Part shown: one piece after another, positions 1 to 8,784 of the stretch
Layout of the letters: the number at the start of each line of letters is the position of its first letter
How positions within the stretch are numbered: the stretch's first letter is position 1
NCBI RefSeq assembly: GCF_014287635.1
Contig: NZ_JACOPH010000005.1
Location: forward strand, 62,001-126,000
From: Roseburia zhanii
GTDB lineage: Bacteria > Bacillota > Clostridia > Lachnospirales > Lachnospiraceae
Reading direction: 5' to 3'
Length of the DNA: 64,000 nt
Program-made: the position numbers and the translations under genes
Notes under the pieces: model-generated
The model's database searches: none
Seen by the model: the letters and a program-made list of their open reading frames with translations, nothing else
Told to the model about the DNA's origin: nothing

Positions 1-1013
1 TCCTTTACCATCTGTTTATAATCTTTATCTGCAAGCACCCCCATAATAAAACGAAACTTTTCATTCGGATATAATTCCTTTAAACTTTCGGCTAATGCAT
101 GGACTCCATGACCGTTATGCGCACCATCGATCAACAGGTACGGCTCTTTGCTGATCAGTTCCATCCTGCCATTCCATGTGGCATTTTCTATTCCCTGCGA
201 AATCTGTGCATCGGTAATCTCAAATCCATATATCCGCAAGGCTTCTGCTGCAAAAACAGCAACCATGGCATTTTCTCTCTGGTGCATACCAAGCATACGC
301 ATCCGATAACTGCCCTTTCCTTCGTAAGAAAATCCATGGTCAACTGCCTTTATCTTCTCTGCTTCTACAAACTGATAAGAAATCCCAAGTTTACTGCAAC
401 AATCTTTTAAAACTTTTTCTGCCGGCTGTTGCTGGCTCTCTGATACCATGAACGTATTTGGTTTTAAGATGCCTGCTTTTTCCGCTGCGATCTGATCTAA
501 CGTATCACCTAACACTTCCGTATGGTCATATCCGATCTTCGTGATCACACTGACAAGTGGTGCAGAGATCACATTCGTGGAATCTAATCTGCCGCCAAGC
601 CCCGTTTCTAAGATCACAAGCCGGCAGCCCTGCTCCCTAAAATACAAAAGTGCCATTGCCAGGCAGTAATCAAACATGGTCGGATGCACTTCAAGATCCA
701 GATTTAACAGCATTTCCCCAAGTCTTGCTGCATCTTCTTCTGGTATCTGTCTGCCATCTACCTGTATCCTCTCTGTAAAATCGATCAGATGCGGTGAGGT
801 AAACATTCCTGCCCGGATACCTGCTTCTTTTAAGATTTCACGCAAAAAAGCTGCCGTAGAGCCTTTTCCATTCGTTCCTGCAATATGGATAAACGCAAGA
901 TCGTTCTGTGGATTGCCTACAGCAGCCAGTAGCTTCCTGCTGACTACAACGCCCGGCAGACTGCCGAACCTTCTTTTATTTTCAATCGTATGAATAATTT
1001 CCTGATATTCCAT
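1..1013 (-). CDS. folC: Folylpolyglutamate synthase / dihydrofolate synthase (C-terminus beyond window)
   Basis: This gene reads leftwards and runs off the window edge, so about 337 N-terminal codons are visible of a family usually near 430. FolC adds glutamates to tetrahydrofolates using ATP in the cytoplasm. The translation shows the Mur-ligase-type P-loop AGTNGKGS near residue 40, then TSPHL, the ETGLGGRLDSTN block and ITKIGYDHTEVLG, all typical of FolC. The ATG lies 2 nt after the degV stop codon with no clear ribosome binding site, which suggests translational coupling to degV. No internal stop is seen. Confidence 0.93.
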   Translation of the reverse strand, partial: MEYQEIIHTIENKRRFGSLPGVVVSRKLLAAVGNPQNDLAFIHIAGTNGKGSTAAFLREILKEAGIRAGMFTSPHLIDFTERIQVDGRQIPEEDAARLGEMLLNLDLEVHPTMFDYCLAMALLYFREQGCRLVILETGLGGRLDSTNVISAPLVSVITKIGYDHTEVLGDTLDQIAAEKAGILKPNTFMVSESQQQPAEKVLKDCCSKLGISYQFVEAEKIKAVDHGFSYEGKGSYRMRMLGMHQRENAMVAVFAAEALRIYGFEITDAQISQGIENATWNGRMELISKEPYLLIDGAHNGHGVHALAESLKELYPNEKFRFIMGVLADKDYKQMVK

Positions 1014-1015
1014 AA

Positions 1016-1858
1016 CTAAACCGCTATAATTACTCCGCCATCATTTGCATACATACTGCTGATACCGGCGGTATCTGCAATAATGATCTTTTTAAACTTC
1101 GTAATCCTTTCAATTTCTTCTTTGACCGATTCTGCACGCATCGGACAATTACAGTGAGAAATTGCTAAAATTCTCTCCCCGCTGTCATCTACTTTAGAAA
1201 TTGCTTCTTCTACCATTTTCTTTAAAGCTTTATTCATTCCCCTTGCCTGTGCTAACTGGCAGATGGAACCTTCCGGTGTAGATCCCATGACCGGTTTAAT
1301 ATTCAATGCATTTGCAACAAATGCTTTTAAGTTGCTTAACCTGCCATTTTTCCGCAGGGTTTCTAATGTTTCAAGGACAAAATAAGTATGCTGCGTACCA
1401 ATATATGCCTCTACAACTTCTACAATCTTATCAAATTCCATTCCGGCTTCTTCACATTCCTGTACGCGGATACCGATCAAAGTCTCTCCGATCGATGCAG
1501 AGCGGGAATTGAATACATAGATCTGCTTTTTTTCTTTGCCATATTCTTCTTCATAGAGATTTTTTGCAAGAACAGCACTGTTATATGAACCACTTAATTC
1601 CTTTGACAAAGTTACTACATAGATATGCTCTGCCTCTCCTTTAAATGCTTCCATATACCGTTCCGGTGAAGGGCAGGAGGATTTCGGGCCAACCGGACTT
1701 TCTTTGACTTTTTTTAAAAAATCCTGCTGGTCAAATGTAGCATCATCCACAATACGGTGTCCATTCACTTCCATTTCTAACGGCACAGACTCATAATGTC
1801 CGTCTGCTTTTAACTCTTCTGTCAGTTCTCCACAACTATCAATGATAATCTTATACAT
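1016..1858 (-). CDS. DegV family fatty-acid-binding protein
   Basis: A 280-residue DegV/EDD-fold protein. Members bind a fatty acid and can act as FakB-type donors of acyl chains to the fatty-acid kinase FakA; that role is known for the family and only inferred here. Support comes from the N-terminal IIIDSCGEL segment (normally D-S/T-x-x-D/E), the SSCPSPERYMEAF stretch where TSQPSP usually occurs, TLSKELSGSYNSA, and the C-terminal RKNGRLS block. The start is preceded by GGAGG at good spacing. It lies directly upstream of folC and is probably co-transcribed with it. The exact ligand cannot be read from the sequence. Confidence 0.92.
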   Translation of the reverse strand: MYKIIIDSCGELTEELKADGHYESVPLEMEVNGHRIVDDATFDQQDFLKKVKESPVGPKSSCPSPERYMEAFKGEAEHIYVVTLSKELSGSYNSAVLAKNLYEEEYGKEKKQIYVFNSRSASIGETLIGIRVQECEEAGMEFDKIVEVVEAYIGTQHTYFVLETLETLRKNGRLSNLKAFVANALNIKPVMGSTPEGSICQLAQARGMNKALKKMVEEAISKVDDSGERILAISHCNCPMRAESVKEEIERITKFKKIIIADTAGISSMYANDGGVIIAV

Positions 1859-2000
1859 CTACTACCTCCATATCAGACATCTATGTCAAATATTATTCTT
1901 TTCTATTTTATGTAGTATTCATTACCAGATGTATCTTATCACAAATTATCTGTATTGTATAGAGTGAATTGTTATTTTATACTTTTTTAATGACTATTCA

Positions 2001-2109
2001 GTTACTGTTCAGACGCAAGCTTGACACCGCACTGTCAAGCTATGCACCATAGTGTTAATTATTGTGTGATTACAGCCTCTGTCTCGTAGAGGCATTTTAA
2101 ATGGGCTGT
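2001..2109. repeat. Family A hairpin element, copy 1 (truncated)
   Basis: This copy begins GTTACTGTTCAGACGC and carries the internal hairpin AGCTTGACA/TGTCAAGCT. It also has the module with TACAGCC, the GCCTCT/AGAGGC hairpin and GGGCTGT. It stops at the module boundary and lacks the right-hand inverted end and any target duplication. It matches the copies near 8785 and 27202. It abuts the 3' end of the transglutaminase lipoprotein gene. Confidence 0.85.
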
Positions 2110-2120
2110 TAGCGAAATCA

Positions 2121-3416
2121 TTAAGAAAAGTGAAACGTCAGCACATACAGTTCTGTATCTTCCAGATAATATACGGAAGAAATATTTTCACAATAATCTG
2201 CTATATGCTCTTTCGTAATAAAATAGTCTAATGCCTGTTCATATAACTCTGCTGCAGAAAATTTAACCGCCACAGCATCTTTCTGAGCATCCCATGCCTC
2301 TTTTAAAATGGCTCCGACTGCTTCCGGCTGCCAGTCCGTAAAATAGCTCTGTTCTCTTACAAAATAATTATCTTCCATACTGCTGCATTCCGGCAGCGGA
2401 AAACTGACATCTGCTGTATGTGTCCGGCTGATCTCCTCCGAAGTAACTGCTAAATAATTATAATTGACATATTTTGCAGTCTGGCTCGCATCATCTAAAT
2501 ATCTTGAATTGCCCCATGTCGTATCCATATAATAGTAATTTCCATCTAATTTTACCAGATTCCATGCATGGGATTCCCCATTGGCAGTCCCTGTTACGAT
2601 CACGCTCTCCATACCAAGCATTTTTAACAGATACTGCGTTGCACAGGCATATCCCTGACACACCGTAGCCCGGTTTAAAAACGCACTGATGATATTCTGG
2701 TTATTATCCACAGATGAATCATAATCTACATTCTGCACTAAGATCTCAAAAACGTATTTTGCCTTGTCATAATCAGAATCCGTAACTGAAATACCATCTA
2801 GCAATTCTTCCGTCGATGCGTCGATCTGTGCCTGCAGTTCCATACGTTTATCATAGTCCATCGTATATTTTGGGGAAAAATCCATACTGATCAGCTTACC
2901 CCCTCTGGTATACTGCGTATAAGCATAACCGGAGATCCAGAACAGTCCTCCATAATCTGCACAAACCGCTTTGTATGCCTGTTCTAAGACCTGAATATCT
3001 GTCGTGGATACTTCTACTTTTTCTTTTTGTAAAAGTATCGCCGTCAAAACTTCATCATACACCTGCTTCGTCTGTACATCTAATGCCACATAGGCATAAT
3101 TTTTCGCATAAGGATCACTTCCTTCTATGCCAGATGCCGTATCAGACGTTTCTGTATCTTTTGTTTTAGAATCGGAAGTTTCTTGTGATGCTGTATCTAT
3201 GGATTCTGTTTCCGACAACTTCGCATCTGAAACATGTCCGGCTTTTTCTGTGTCAGCGTTATCTTCCCCACAGAAAAACTCATCAACAGCTGCCCCCTCC
3301 TGTGAGATCTCTGTCCTGATATTTTCATATAGTTCCTTCATCTGACAGCCGGACAACAATAACATGCTGCTGACTGCTGCCAGAAGAAAACAACTTCTCT
3401 TTTTATTTATTTTCAC
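2121..3416 (-). CDS. Transglutaminase-like lipoprotein
   Basis: A secreted lipoprotein of about 431 residues. The likely start is a GTG at 3416, giving MKINKKRSCFLL, because GGAGG lies 5 nt upstream; an ATG at 3428 is the alternative. The signal peptide ends in the lipobox LLLSGC. A Ser/Thr/Asp-rich linker follows (about residues 50-95). The C-terminal half carries a transglutaminase-core triad: Cys in TVCQGYA, His in GESHAWN and Asp in YYMDTTWG. Bacterial members of this family often process or cross-link cell-surface proteins; the substrate here is unknown. It lies 29 nt downstream of the M18 peptidase gene on the same strand. Confidence 0.85.
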   Translation of the reverse strand: MKINKKRSCFLLAAVSSMLLLSGCQMKELYENIRTEISQEGAAVDEFFCGEDNADTEKAGHVSDAKLSETESIDTASQETSDSKTKDTETSDTASGIEGSDPYAKNYAYVALDVQTKQVYDEVLTAILLQKEKVEVSTTDIQVLEQAYKAVCADYGGLFWISGYAYTQYTRGGKLISMDFSPKYTMDYDKRMELQAQIDASTEELLDGISVTDSDYDKAKYVFEILVQNVDYDSSVDNNQNIISAFLNRATVCQGYACATQYLLKMLGMESVIVTGTANGESHAWNLVKLDGNYYYMDTTWGNSRYLDDASQTAKYVNYNYLAVTSEEISRTHTADVSFPLPECSSMEDNYFVREQSYFTDWQPEAVGAILKEAWDAQKDAVAVKFSAAELYEQALDYFITKEHIADYCENISSVYYLEDTELYVLTFHFS

Positions 3417-3445
3417 AGTTTCCTCCATTTATCAAAAATGTACCA

Positions 3446-4735
3446 TTACTGCATACCATACCATGCCCGAATGCAGGCAGTCAGCGAACCGATATCATTT
3501 GTGCCCATCATTTCCCTTGCAGAATGCATCGCGAGTACCGGAATGCCAAGGTCCACTGTCGGCACAGGCAGTAGTGCAGATGCGATTGCGCCTAAGGTAC
3601 TGCCGCCTGCGATATCAGAACGGTTGACAAATTTCTGGTAAGAGATCCCATTCGCTTCGCAGATCTGTTGTACAATGGCAACTGCTTTGCAATCTGTCGC
3701 ATAGGACTGGGAAGATGCTTCTTTCAGGCAGAATCCTCCATTTAATACCGGTTGGTTCGTCACATCCATTTTTCCCGGCTGGTTCGGATGCAGTGCATGT
3801 GCAACATCTACAGACAATAACATACTCTGATAGAGTGCCGTCTGCACTTCTTTAGCATCTGCTCCTAATGCAGTTACAATCCTGCTTAAAATATCCCTTA
3901 ACAATAAAGATGCCGCCCCCTGTTTACTGCGGCTGCCGATCTCCTCATGGTCAAAAAAGATTGCAAGATTGATCCCACCAGCACGCCATTCCTGAGTGAT
4001 CCCCTCTAAAAGAACATAGACAGAAGTCAGATTATCTAATCTCGGACTGCTGATAAATTCTTTTTTGGCACCTGTCAAAACCGGTGTTTCTGCCACATAG
4101 ACAGTCAATTCATAATCGAGGATATCTTCTGTTTCTACCTGCAATTCTTCTGCAAGCAGTTTTAAGAAAAATTTTTCCTGCTTCATATCTTCCGGTATGC
4201 AGGCAAGTACCGGCATCAGATCGATCTGACGGTTCAATTCGATCCCTTTATTGACTTCCCGATTCATATGGATTGCTAAATTCGGTATCACGAGCAGCGG
4301 TCTTTGAAAATCTACAAGCCGGATCTTCGGTGCAAATACATCATCGCTTTTTAATGCCACCCTGCCTGCAATGGATAATGGTCTGTCTAACCATGTATTC
4401 CAGATGCCGCCTCCATAACATTCTACATTGACTTTTCCATATCCATGCGTCACTACTTCCGGATTCGGTTTGATCTTAAAACATGGAAAATCTGTATGTG
4501 CAGCACCGATACGGATCATATCATTCATCTGATACTCCCCGCCGACTGTAAAAGCCGCTAACGTCGTATCGTGATGTCTGATATAATACTTTCCACCCCG
4601 CTCTATTTTCCATGCCTGTTTCATGGAAAGCGGAAGAAATCCATTTTCCTTTAAATGTGCTACTGATCTATCTACGACATGGCAGGAAGAAACGCCTGCC
4701 GATAAAAATTCAAATAATTGTTCTGTTGTATTCAT
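3446..4735 (-). CDS. M18 family aminopeptidase
   Basis: A 429-residue cytosolic metallo-aminopeptidase of family M18 (ApeB/aspartyl-aminopeptidase type), removing N-terminal residues from peptides with a two-zinc site. Visible metal and catalytic motifs in order: AAHTDFPCFKIKP (His ligand and catalytic Asp, about residue 77), FFDHEEIGSRSKQGA (Asp and Glu ligands), LSVDVAHALHPN (Asp ligand) and a C-terminal LAMHSAREMMG (His ligand). The length is normal for the family. GAAGG precedes the ATG. The transglutaminase lipoprotein follows closely on the same strand. Confidence 0.93.
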   Translation of the reverse strand: MNTTEQLFEFLSAGVSSCHVVDRSVAHLKENGFLPLSMKQAWKIERGGKYYIRHHDTTLAAFTVGGEYQMNDMIRIGAAHTDFPCFKIKPNPEVVTHGYGKVNVECYGGGIWNTWLDRPLSIAGRVALKSDDVFAPKIRLVDFQRPLLVIPNLAIHMNREVNKGIELNRQIDLMPVLACIPEDMKQEKFFLKLLAEELQVETEDILDYELTVYVAETPVLTGAKKEFISSPRLDNLTSVYVLLEGITQEWRAGGINLAIFFDHEEIGSRSKQGAASLLLRDILSRIVTALGADAKEVQTALYQSMLLSVDVAHALHPNQPGKMDVTNQPVLNGGFCLKEASSQSYATDCKAVAIVQQICEANGISYQKFVNRSDIAGGSTLGAIASALLPVPTVDLGIPVLAMHSAREMMGTNDIGSLTACIRAWYGMQ

Positions 4736-4775
4736 GTTATGCCTTCTTTCCTGATGATGTTGAGCCCGCGTAACC

Positions 4776-4935
4776 AGTACATCGTTTCGTAAATAACTAT
4801 ACCGATCATGTAGGATGCGGATTCGAGTGTGCAGGTAAAAAACGCGGGTGTAGCGGGCTACGCCGAGGCTTTTCTACCTGTACGATCAGATTCGCAGGCA
4901 AGTGAATGGTGCAGTTATTTCGAAAACGATGTACT
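4776..4935. repeat. 160-bp imperfect palindrome
   Basis: The outer arms AGTACATCGTTT and AAACGATGTACT are exact inverse complements. The pairing continues inward with a few mismatches: AAATAACT pairs with AGTTATTT, and GATTCGAGTGTGCAGGTA pairs with TACCTGTACGATCAGATTC. A GTAGCGGGCTAC hairpin forms the tip. Together with the element at 5020-5214 it fills most of the 526-bp gap between the M18 gene and the gene starting at 5262. No matching target duplication was found and no protein is encoded. Confidence 0.7.
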
Positions 4936-5019
4936 AGTATATAACCCCTTCCTCAATTATTCTACTATAATATTTGTATTTTTCAAAGAACCTGTGCTAA
5001 AATATATTTCAGTTCACAC

Positions 5020-5214
5020 GTAACTATTCAGAACCCTTTAGAATCATAAAAATTGATACGTCATGCTTGCATGTAAGTAGCAGTTTTTATGATTCGTAAG
5101 GTGGCTCGAATAGAGTCACCGCCCCATATATGAACAAAATAGCTGCAAAGCAGCGGTAAAGCACGATTTATCGTGCGGTTTTGCGAATATATGAGAGGGG
5201 TTCTGAATAGTTAC
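5020..5214. mobile_element. Family B MITE-like element with 8-bp target duplication
   Basis: A 195-bp element bounded by perfect 17-bp inverted ends, GTAACTATTCAGAACCC and its complement. It is flanked on both sides by the direct repeat GTTCACAC (5012-5019 and 5215-5222). It holds no open reading frame. Inside are several hairpins: AATCATAAAAA/TTTTTATGATT, GGTGGCTC/GAGTCACC, AGCTGC/GCAGC and GCACGAT/ATCGTGC. The ends resemble those of family A (GTTACTGTTCAGA). This is the architecture of a non-autonomous transposable element; the mobilising transposase is not in the window. Confidence 0.85.
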
Positions 5215-5261
5215 GTTCACACAACAAATTATGACTGTACAATTCTGAAATGAGGTTTTTT

Positions 5262-5768
5262 ATGATAGCATTAAAACTTACAGATAAAAAAGCTTTTATG
5301 AACCAGCTTCTTTGCACAGAAGTATTTGACCACTTTCTTTTAGCAGAAGCAACGGTCACAAAAGATGCCGCTTTTACGATCGACGGACATTTCAATGCCT
5401 CTTTTTATTCTGCTGAAGAATTAGAAGATGAGGGACTTGCCGATTGCAAAATACTTCCCTATGCAAGGCTGCGTCCTATCTGTTACCAGCTTATCCGAGG
5501 AAAGCACACACCGGTTTCTTTTAAATTCATTTTAATGCTTTCCCCTGAAAATATGGCAAATACGCTTGCACGTTCTGCAAGCGGTTTTACCCCAAATGAT
5601 ATCAAAGGTATCCTTATAAATATCACCTTTCAGAATGGACAGCTTCTTTTAACGACAGGTATCTCTTATGCAGCTTTTTCAACTACCCATACACTTGACC
5701 ATGAATGGGATGCAATGATCCAAAGATTTCTGCGAAAAAACGAAATATCTTATGAAGAACTTTCATAG
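5262..5768 (+). CDS. Conserved hypothetical protein (DUF5721-like)
   Basis: A protein of about 168 residues with no signal peptide or membrane segment. An upstream in-frame ATG at 5250 exists, but the TGAGG at 5251-5255 is best placed to serve the ATG at 5262 (MIALKL). The sequence resembles small Lachnospiraceae proteins annotated DUF5721, recognised by the N-terminal [12 protein letters not shown], the central [10 protein letters not shown] and the C-terminal [15 protein letters not shown]. Function is unknown. It sits between the 195-bp element and the cold-shock gene. Confidence 0.7.
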   Translation: MIALKLTDKKAFMNQLLCTEVFDHFLLAEATVTKDAAFTIDGHFNASFYSAEELEDEGLADCKILPYARLRPICYQLIRGKHTPVSFKFILMLSPENMANTLARSASGFTPNDIKGILINITFQNGQLLLTTGISYAAFSTTHTLDHEWDAMIQRFLRKNEISYEELS

Positions 5769-5774
5769 ATTTGC

Positions 5775-5803
5775 TTTACTTTTCAAACTCCTTGTGCTAT
5801 ATT
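5775..5803 (+). promoter_or_regulatory. Putative sigma-A promoter of the cold-shock gene
   Basis: TTTACT (5775-5780) and TATATT (5798-5803) are separated by 17 bp. A leader of about 45 nt follows, with GGAGG at 5843-5847 before the cold-shock ATG. Confidence 0.55.
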
Positions 5804-5854
5804 GATTTTATGTTGCACGGCAACATAGATTATTTATTTTTTGGAGGTACTATA

Positions 5855-6058
5855 ATGAACAAAGGTACAGTAAAATGGTTCAACAATCAGAAAGGTTACG
5901 GCTTCATCTCTGACGAATCCGGTAACGATGTATTCGTTCATTACTCAGGACTTAACATGGACGGCTTCAAATCTTTAGAAGAAGGTGCTGCTGTTGAGTT
6001 TGAAGTAGTTGACGGAGCAAAAGGACCACAGGCAACCAACGTAACTGTAGTAAAATAA
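5855..6058 (+). CDS. Cold-shock protein
   Basis: A 67-residue single-domain CspA/CspB-type nucleic-acid chaperone. It starts [18 protein letters not shown] and contains both RNA-binding motifs, KGYGFI (RNP1) and DVFVHYSGL (RNP2). It ends with the usual [11 protein letters not shown]. The reading frame stays open upstream, but GGAGG 7 nt before this ATG fixes the start. Such proteins bind single-stranded RNA and aid translation after temperature shifts. It is a monocistronic gene with its own promoter and a terminator about 100 nt downstream. Confidence 0.97.
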   Translation: MNKGTVKWFNNQKGYGFISDESGNDVFVHYSGLNMDGFKSLEEGAAVEFEVVDGAKGPQATNVTVVK

Positions 6059-6162
6059 TTTACTACCTAATTAATCAGCAACTTTTCAACGTACCTTTCT
6101 CATAATATATAAATTTCGATTTTTTATTAGGATTAAGATAGTGAAACAGGAAATGATTAAAA

Positions 6163-6191
6163 AAACTGTCACAACATTTGTGGCAGTTTTC
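6163..6191. terminator. Bidirectional rho-independent terminator
   Basis: The arms AAAACTGTCACA and TGTGGCAGTTTT form a stem flanked by A-rich sequence on the left and TTTTCTTTTT on the right. It lies between the convergent cold-shock gene and the gene ending at 6242 and can serve both. Confidence 0.8.
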
Positions 6192-6241
6192 TTTTTACTA
6201 TTTAACTATTCATTTTCCTGTCCGTTTTCATATCAATCTGC

Positions 6242-7510
6242 TCAATACAATTCTGCGATCCTCGTAACGGCAACATATATTTCCGAGATCTTATACCATG
6301 TGGAATAATCAACGACTCCGGTTACCGGAAGTCCAAAGATCGACTGGAAAACTTCTACCGCTTCTTCTGTTGCAGGTCCATAAATACCGTCTGCAGCTAT
6401 CGTCGGAATTGCCGGATATGCTCTTGAGATCCTTGCTAACTGGCTCTGCATCTGCCTTACTTTTTCCCCTCTTGAACCGAGCGCTAAATCTTCTCTAGGC
6501 CATGATGCCGGAATCCCTGCGATCTCATCTGCTTCATTCACATACATATCATTTCCATAGTAATATCTTAAGATCTCGATAAAATTATAGCCCCGGTCAC
6601 CTAAATTTTTCGACCCCCACTGGCTCATCCAGTTCGGGCAGCTTACCCGCTGGCCATCACAGTATTGTGTTAAGATCGGCTGTTTTACATTTGGTCTGGA
6701 AAGATAATTCTGGAAGATCTCATCAACGATCAGAGATATATTTTCAAAAATATTTCTTCCATACACCCATTTATGGTCAAAAGCTGTGGATGAGGTGATC
6801 GTAAAATCGTATCCTTTGTTCCGATACCATTCCGTAAAGACACGGTTTAACGTAAATGACATGATCGCCAGAATATTTGCCCGCAACGCTGCATCCGGCC
6901 ATGTCGCATAAATCTCACTGGAGGCTACATTTTTTATATAATCTTTATAAGTAACATAATAGTCCCTTGCTGTACTATCCGATGGAGCTCCATCATGTAC
7001 AATAATATATTCAGGCACGACCACTCTGCTCAAAACGATCTCTCCGGATTCTTCTATCGGTTTGATCTCTGACTCTGGAATTTTGGAAGGGAAATCACCA
7101 AACAGCGTATTTGCCGGTATCACAATATGATCTACCGGATTTATCCTGGTCTTCTGTGACACCAAACTGACTCTCTGCACAGATGTTTCACCGGGAAGTA
7201 CTTGTATCCCCGAAACATTTACCGGAATATATCCTTTTGCACTGACCTGTATCGTATATTCTGCATAAGGCTGCTGTTCTGACGGCTCCATGCTGTATTC
7301 TAATGGCGGTGTCCGTAATCTTACCTGTTCTGTCTGTCCGGAAGAATTTGTGGAAACTTCTTCGATCGTACTTTGTGGTTCACCTGTATAGGAAATGGTT
7401 ACTTGTGCATCTTGGATCGGCAGCCTGCCGGATGGCGTTTCCACATTCACCTGCAGACTCCCTTCATCTGTCGTATTATTTTGCAGATATCTGATATTTT
7501 GTTTCGGCAT
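6242..7510 (-). CDS. SpoIID-like protein with C-terminal peptidoglycan-binding domain
   Basis: A 422-residue protein. The N-terminal part (about 15-125) has two carboxypeptidase-regulatory/Ig-like beta segments. The middle (about 170-320) resembles the SpoIID/LytB region: YVTYKDYIKNVASSEIY, then LRANILAIMSFTLNRV and a CDGQRVSCPNWMSQWGS stretch. The C-terminus (about 345-415) is a PF01471-type peptidoglycan-binding repeat (LGSRGEKVRQMQ, DGIYGPATEEAVEVFQ). SpoIID proteins cleave denuded glycan strands during engulfment, so a spore or cell-wall role is likely but inferred. No signal peptide is visible, which is odd for a wall-acting protein. AAGGA precedes the ATG. Confidence 0.75.
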   Translation of the reverse strand: MPKQNIRYLQNNTTDEGSLQVNVETPSGRLPIQDAQVTISYTGEPQSTIEEVSTNSSGQTEQVRLRTPPLEYSMEPSEQQPYAEYTIQVSAKGYIPVNVSGIQVLPGETSVQRVSLVSQKTRINPVDHIVIPANTLFGDFPSKIPESEIKPIEESGEIVLSRVVVPEYIIVHDGAPSDSTARDYYVTYKDYIKNVASSEIYATWPDAALRANILAIMSFTLNRVFTEWYRNKGYDFTITSSTAFDHKWVYGRNIFENISLIVDEIFQNYLSRPNVKQPILTQYCDGQRVSCPNWMSQWGSKNLGDRGYNFIEILRYYYGNDMYVNEADEIAGIPASWPREDLALGSRGEKVRQMQSQLARISRAYPAIPTIAADGIYGPATEEAVEVFQSIFGLPVTGVVDYSTWYKISEIYVAVTRIAELY

Positions 7511-7605
7511 AAAAATTCCTTATAAAACTTCTCGGTCATAGTATATGCTGATGATTTCTTTTTTGTACCTGTTTGTTTCTTTTATATATTCAGAAACATA
7601 ATTTA

Positions 7606-7730
7606 CTATATTGAATTTTCATAATCCTGTAACTCATGATACATACCCTCAATAATCACTTGTGACTTATTCAAACGATATACAAACAGATATCTATGCC
7701 TGACATGTCAATAAACAACAACATTATTTC
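7606..7730 (-). pseudogene. Possible RelE/ParE-like toxin remnant
   Basis: The minus strand encodes about 34 residues (7606-7707) containing HRYLFVYRLNKSQVIIEG and HELQDYENSI, which resemble the C-terminal strands of RelE/ParE toxins. An in-frame TGA at 7708-7710 interrupts the frame and nothing upstream looks coding. It lies just downstream of tRNA-Gly, a common insertion site. The assignment rests on a short stretch only. Confidence 0.35.
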
Positions 7731-7734
7731 CAAT

Positions 7735-7773
7735 AAAAAATCTCAAAAGCCTTCATCCACAAGACTTTTGAGA
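7735..7773 (-). terminator. Terminator of tRNA-Gly
   Basis: TCTCAAAAG and CTTTTGAGA form a perfect 9-bp stem. On the minus strand it is followed by TTTTTT (7735-7740), directly downstream of the tRNA. Confidence 0.85.
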
Positions 7774-7786
7774 TTCTCTCTGTTAG

Positions 7787-7859
7787 AGCGATAGACGGGG
7801 CTCGAACCCGCGGTCTCGACCTTGGCAAGGTCGCGCGTTACCAACTACGCCACTATCGC
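7787..7859 (-). tRNA. tRNA-Gly (GCC)
   Basis: A complete 73-nt cloverleaf on the minus strand. The acceptor stem is GCGATAG/CTATCGC. The anticodon stem CGACC/GGTCG encloses the loop TTGCCAA with anticodon GCC. The T arm is GCGGGTTCGAGCCCCGT and the discriminator base is T. The CCA end is not encoded. A terminator follows and a degenerate toxin-like fragment lies beyond it. Confidence 0.95.
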
Positions 7860-8021
7860 ATATCTGAAGTTTTCTCTGTGCTTTTCTGTATCTCTCAAGC
7901 ACAATACATATATTACATGATGAATTGTGTTTTGTCAACATATTTTTTAAAAAATTTCAAAAATTTTTTCAAATCCATTTTTTTACGATATTTACACCGG
8001 AAAACTTCAATTTCTGTTCTT

Positions 8022-8615
8022 CTATTTTTCTATGTATTCTGCAATCTTATCATAATTGTTTTCAAAGACTACTGCCTGCATTCCTGCCTTTTTTGCTCCT
8101 TCTACATTTTCCGGACGGTCATCGATAAACAGACATTCTTCTGCCTGCAGCTGATATTTTTCTAATAGATGCTGGTAGATCCTGATATCCGGTTTTATCA
8201 TATGTACATCTGCGGACACTAAAATTCCATTAAAAAAATCAAACGGAAGAAATTTGGGAAAATATTCATAAAATTTATCACTGGCATTTGAGAGCACATA
8301 GACACCATAGCCGGCAGCTTTTACCTTCCGGCAAAACTCTCTTGCTCCTTCTATGGGTTTTAAACAGATATCCCATGAATAGGAACATTTCTTTAATGCC
8401 GGATGCATTTCCTTTGGCACACGTTCTTTTACCAGATCATAACGGTCTGCATCCCTGATCGTTCCCATATCTCCCTGTACCCATTCCGGTCCTTCAAATA
8501 ATTCCCGTCTGATCGCATCTTTTTCTTCTTCTGATCTGCAGAACTCATTCAGCGGTATCTCAGGATCATAGTCTAACAATACATTTCCCATATCAAATAT
8601 AATATTTTTCAGCAT
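8022..8615 (-). CDS. HAD family hydrolase (YihX-like phosphatase)
   Basis: A protein of about 197 residues of the haloacid dehalogenase superfamily. The start MLKNIIFDMGNVLLDYDP at 8615 is preferred, with GAGGGAG upstream; an ATG at 8636 would add seven residues. Motif I is FDMGNVL (nucleophile DxG, with N in place of the usual T), motif II is VLSNASD, the motif III Lys is in HMIKPD, and motif IV is FIDDRPEN. These fit small-molecule phosphatases such as the YihX/sugar-1-phosphate group. The substrate cannot be read from sequence. It is an isolated minus-strand gene. Confidence 0.9.
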   Translation of the reverse strand: MLKNIIFDMGNVLLDYDPEIPLNEFCRSEEEKDAIRRELFEGPEWVQGDMGTIRDADRYDLVKERVPKEMHPALKKCSYSWDICLKPIEGAREFCRKVKAAGYGVYVLSNASDKFYEYFPKFLPFDFFNGILVSADVHMIKPDIRIYQHLLEKYQLQAEECLFIDDRPENVEGAKKAGMQAVVFENNYDKIAEYIEK

Positions 8616-8784
8616 ATTTATGGCACACTCCCTCATTTATCATCTGACTTTTTAACAGCTTTTTTGATCATATCATCTCTATTATACATACTAATCTCTT
8701 CTTTTTCCAGTCTGCAAGACCAAATAACCCTGGGATCATGTAAAACTGCAACGTGCATTTTTTTCCTCAATATGGTATGATACG

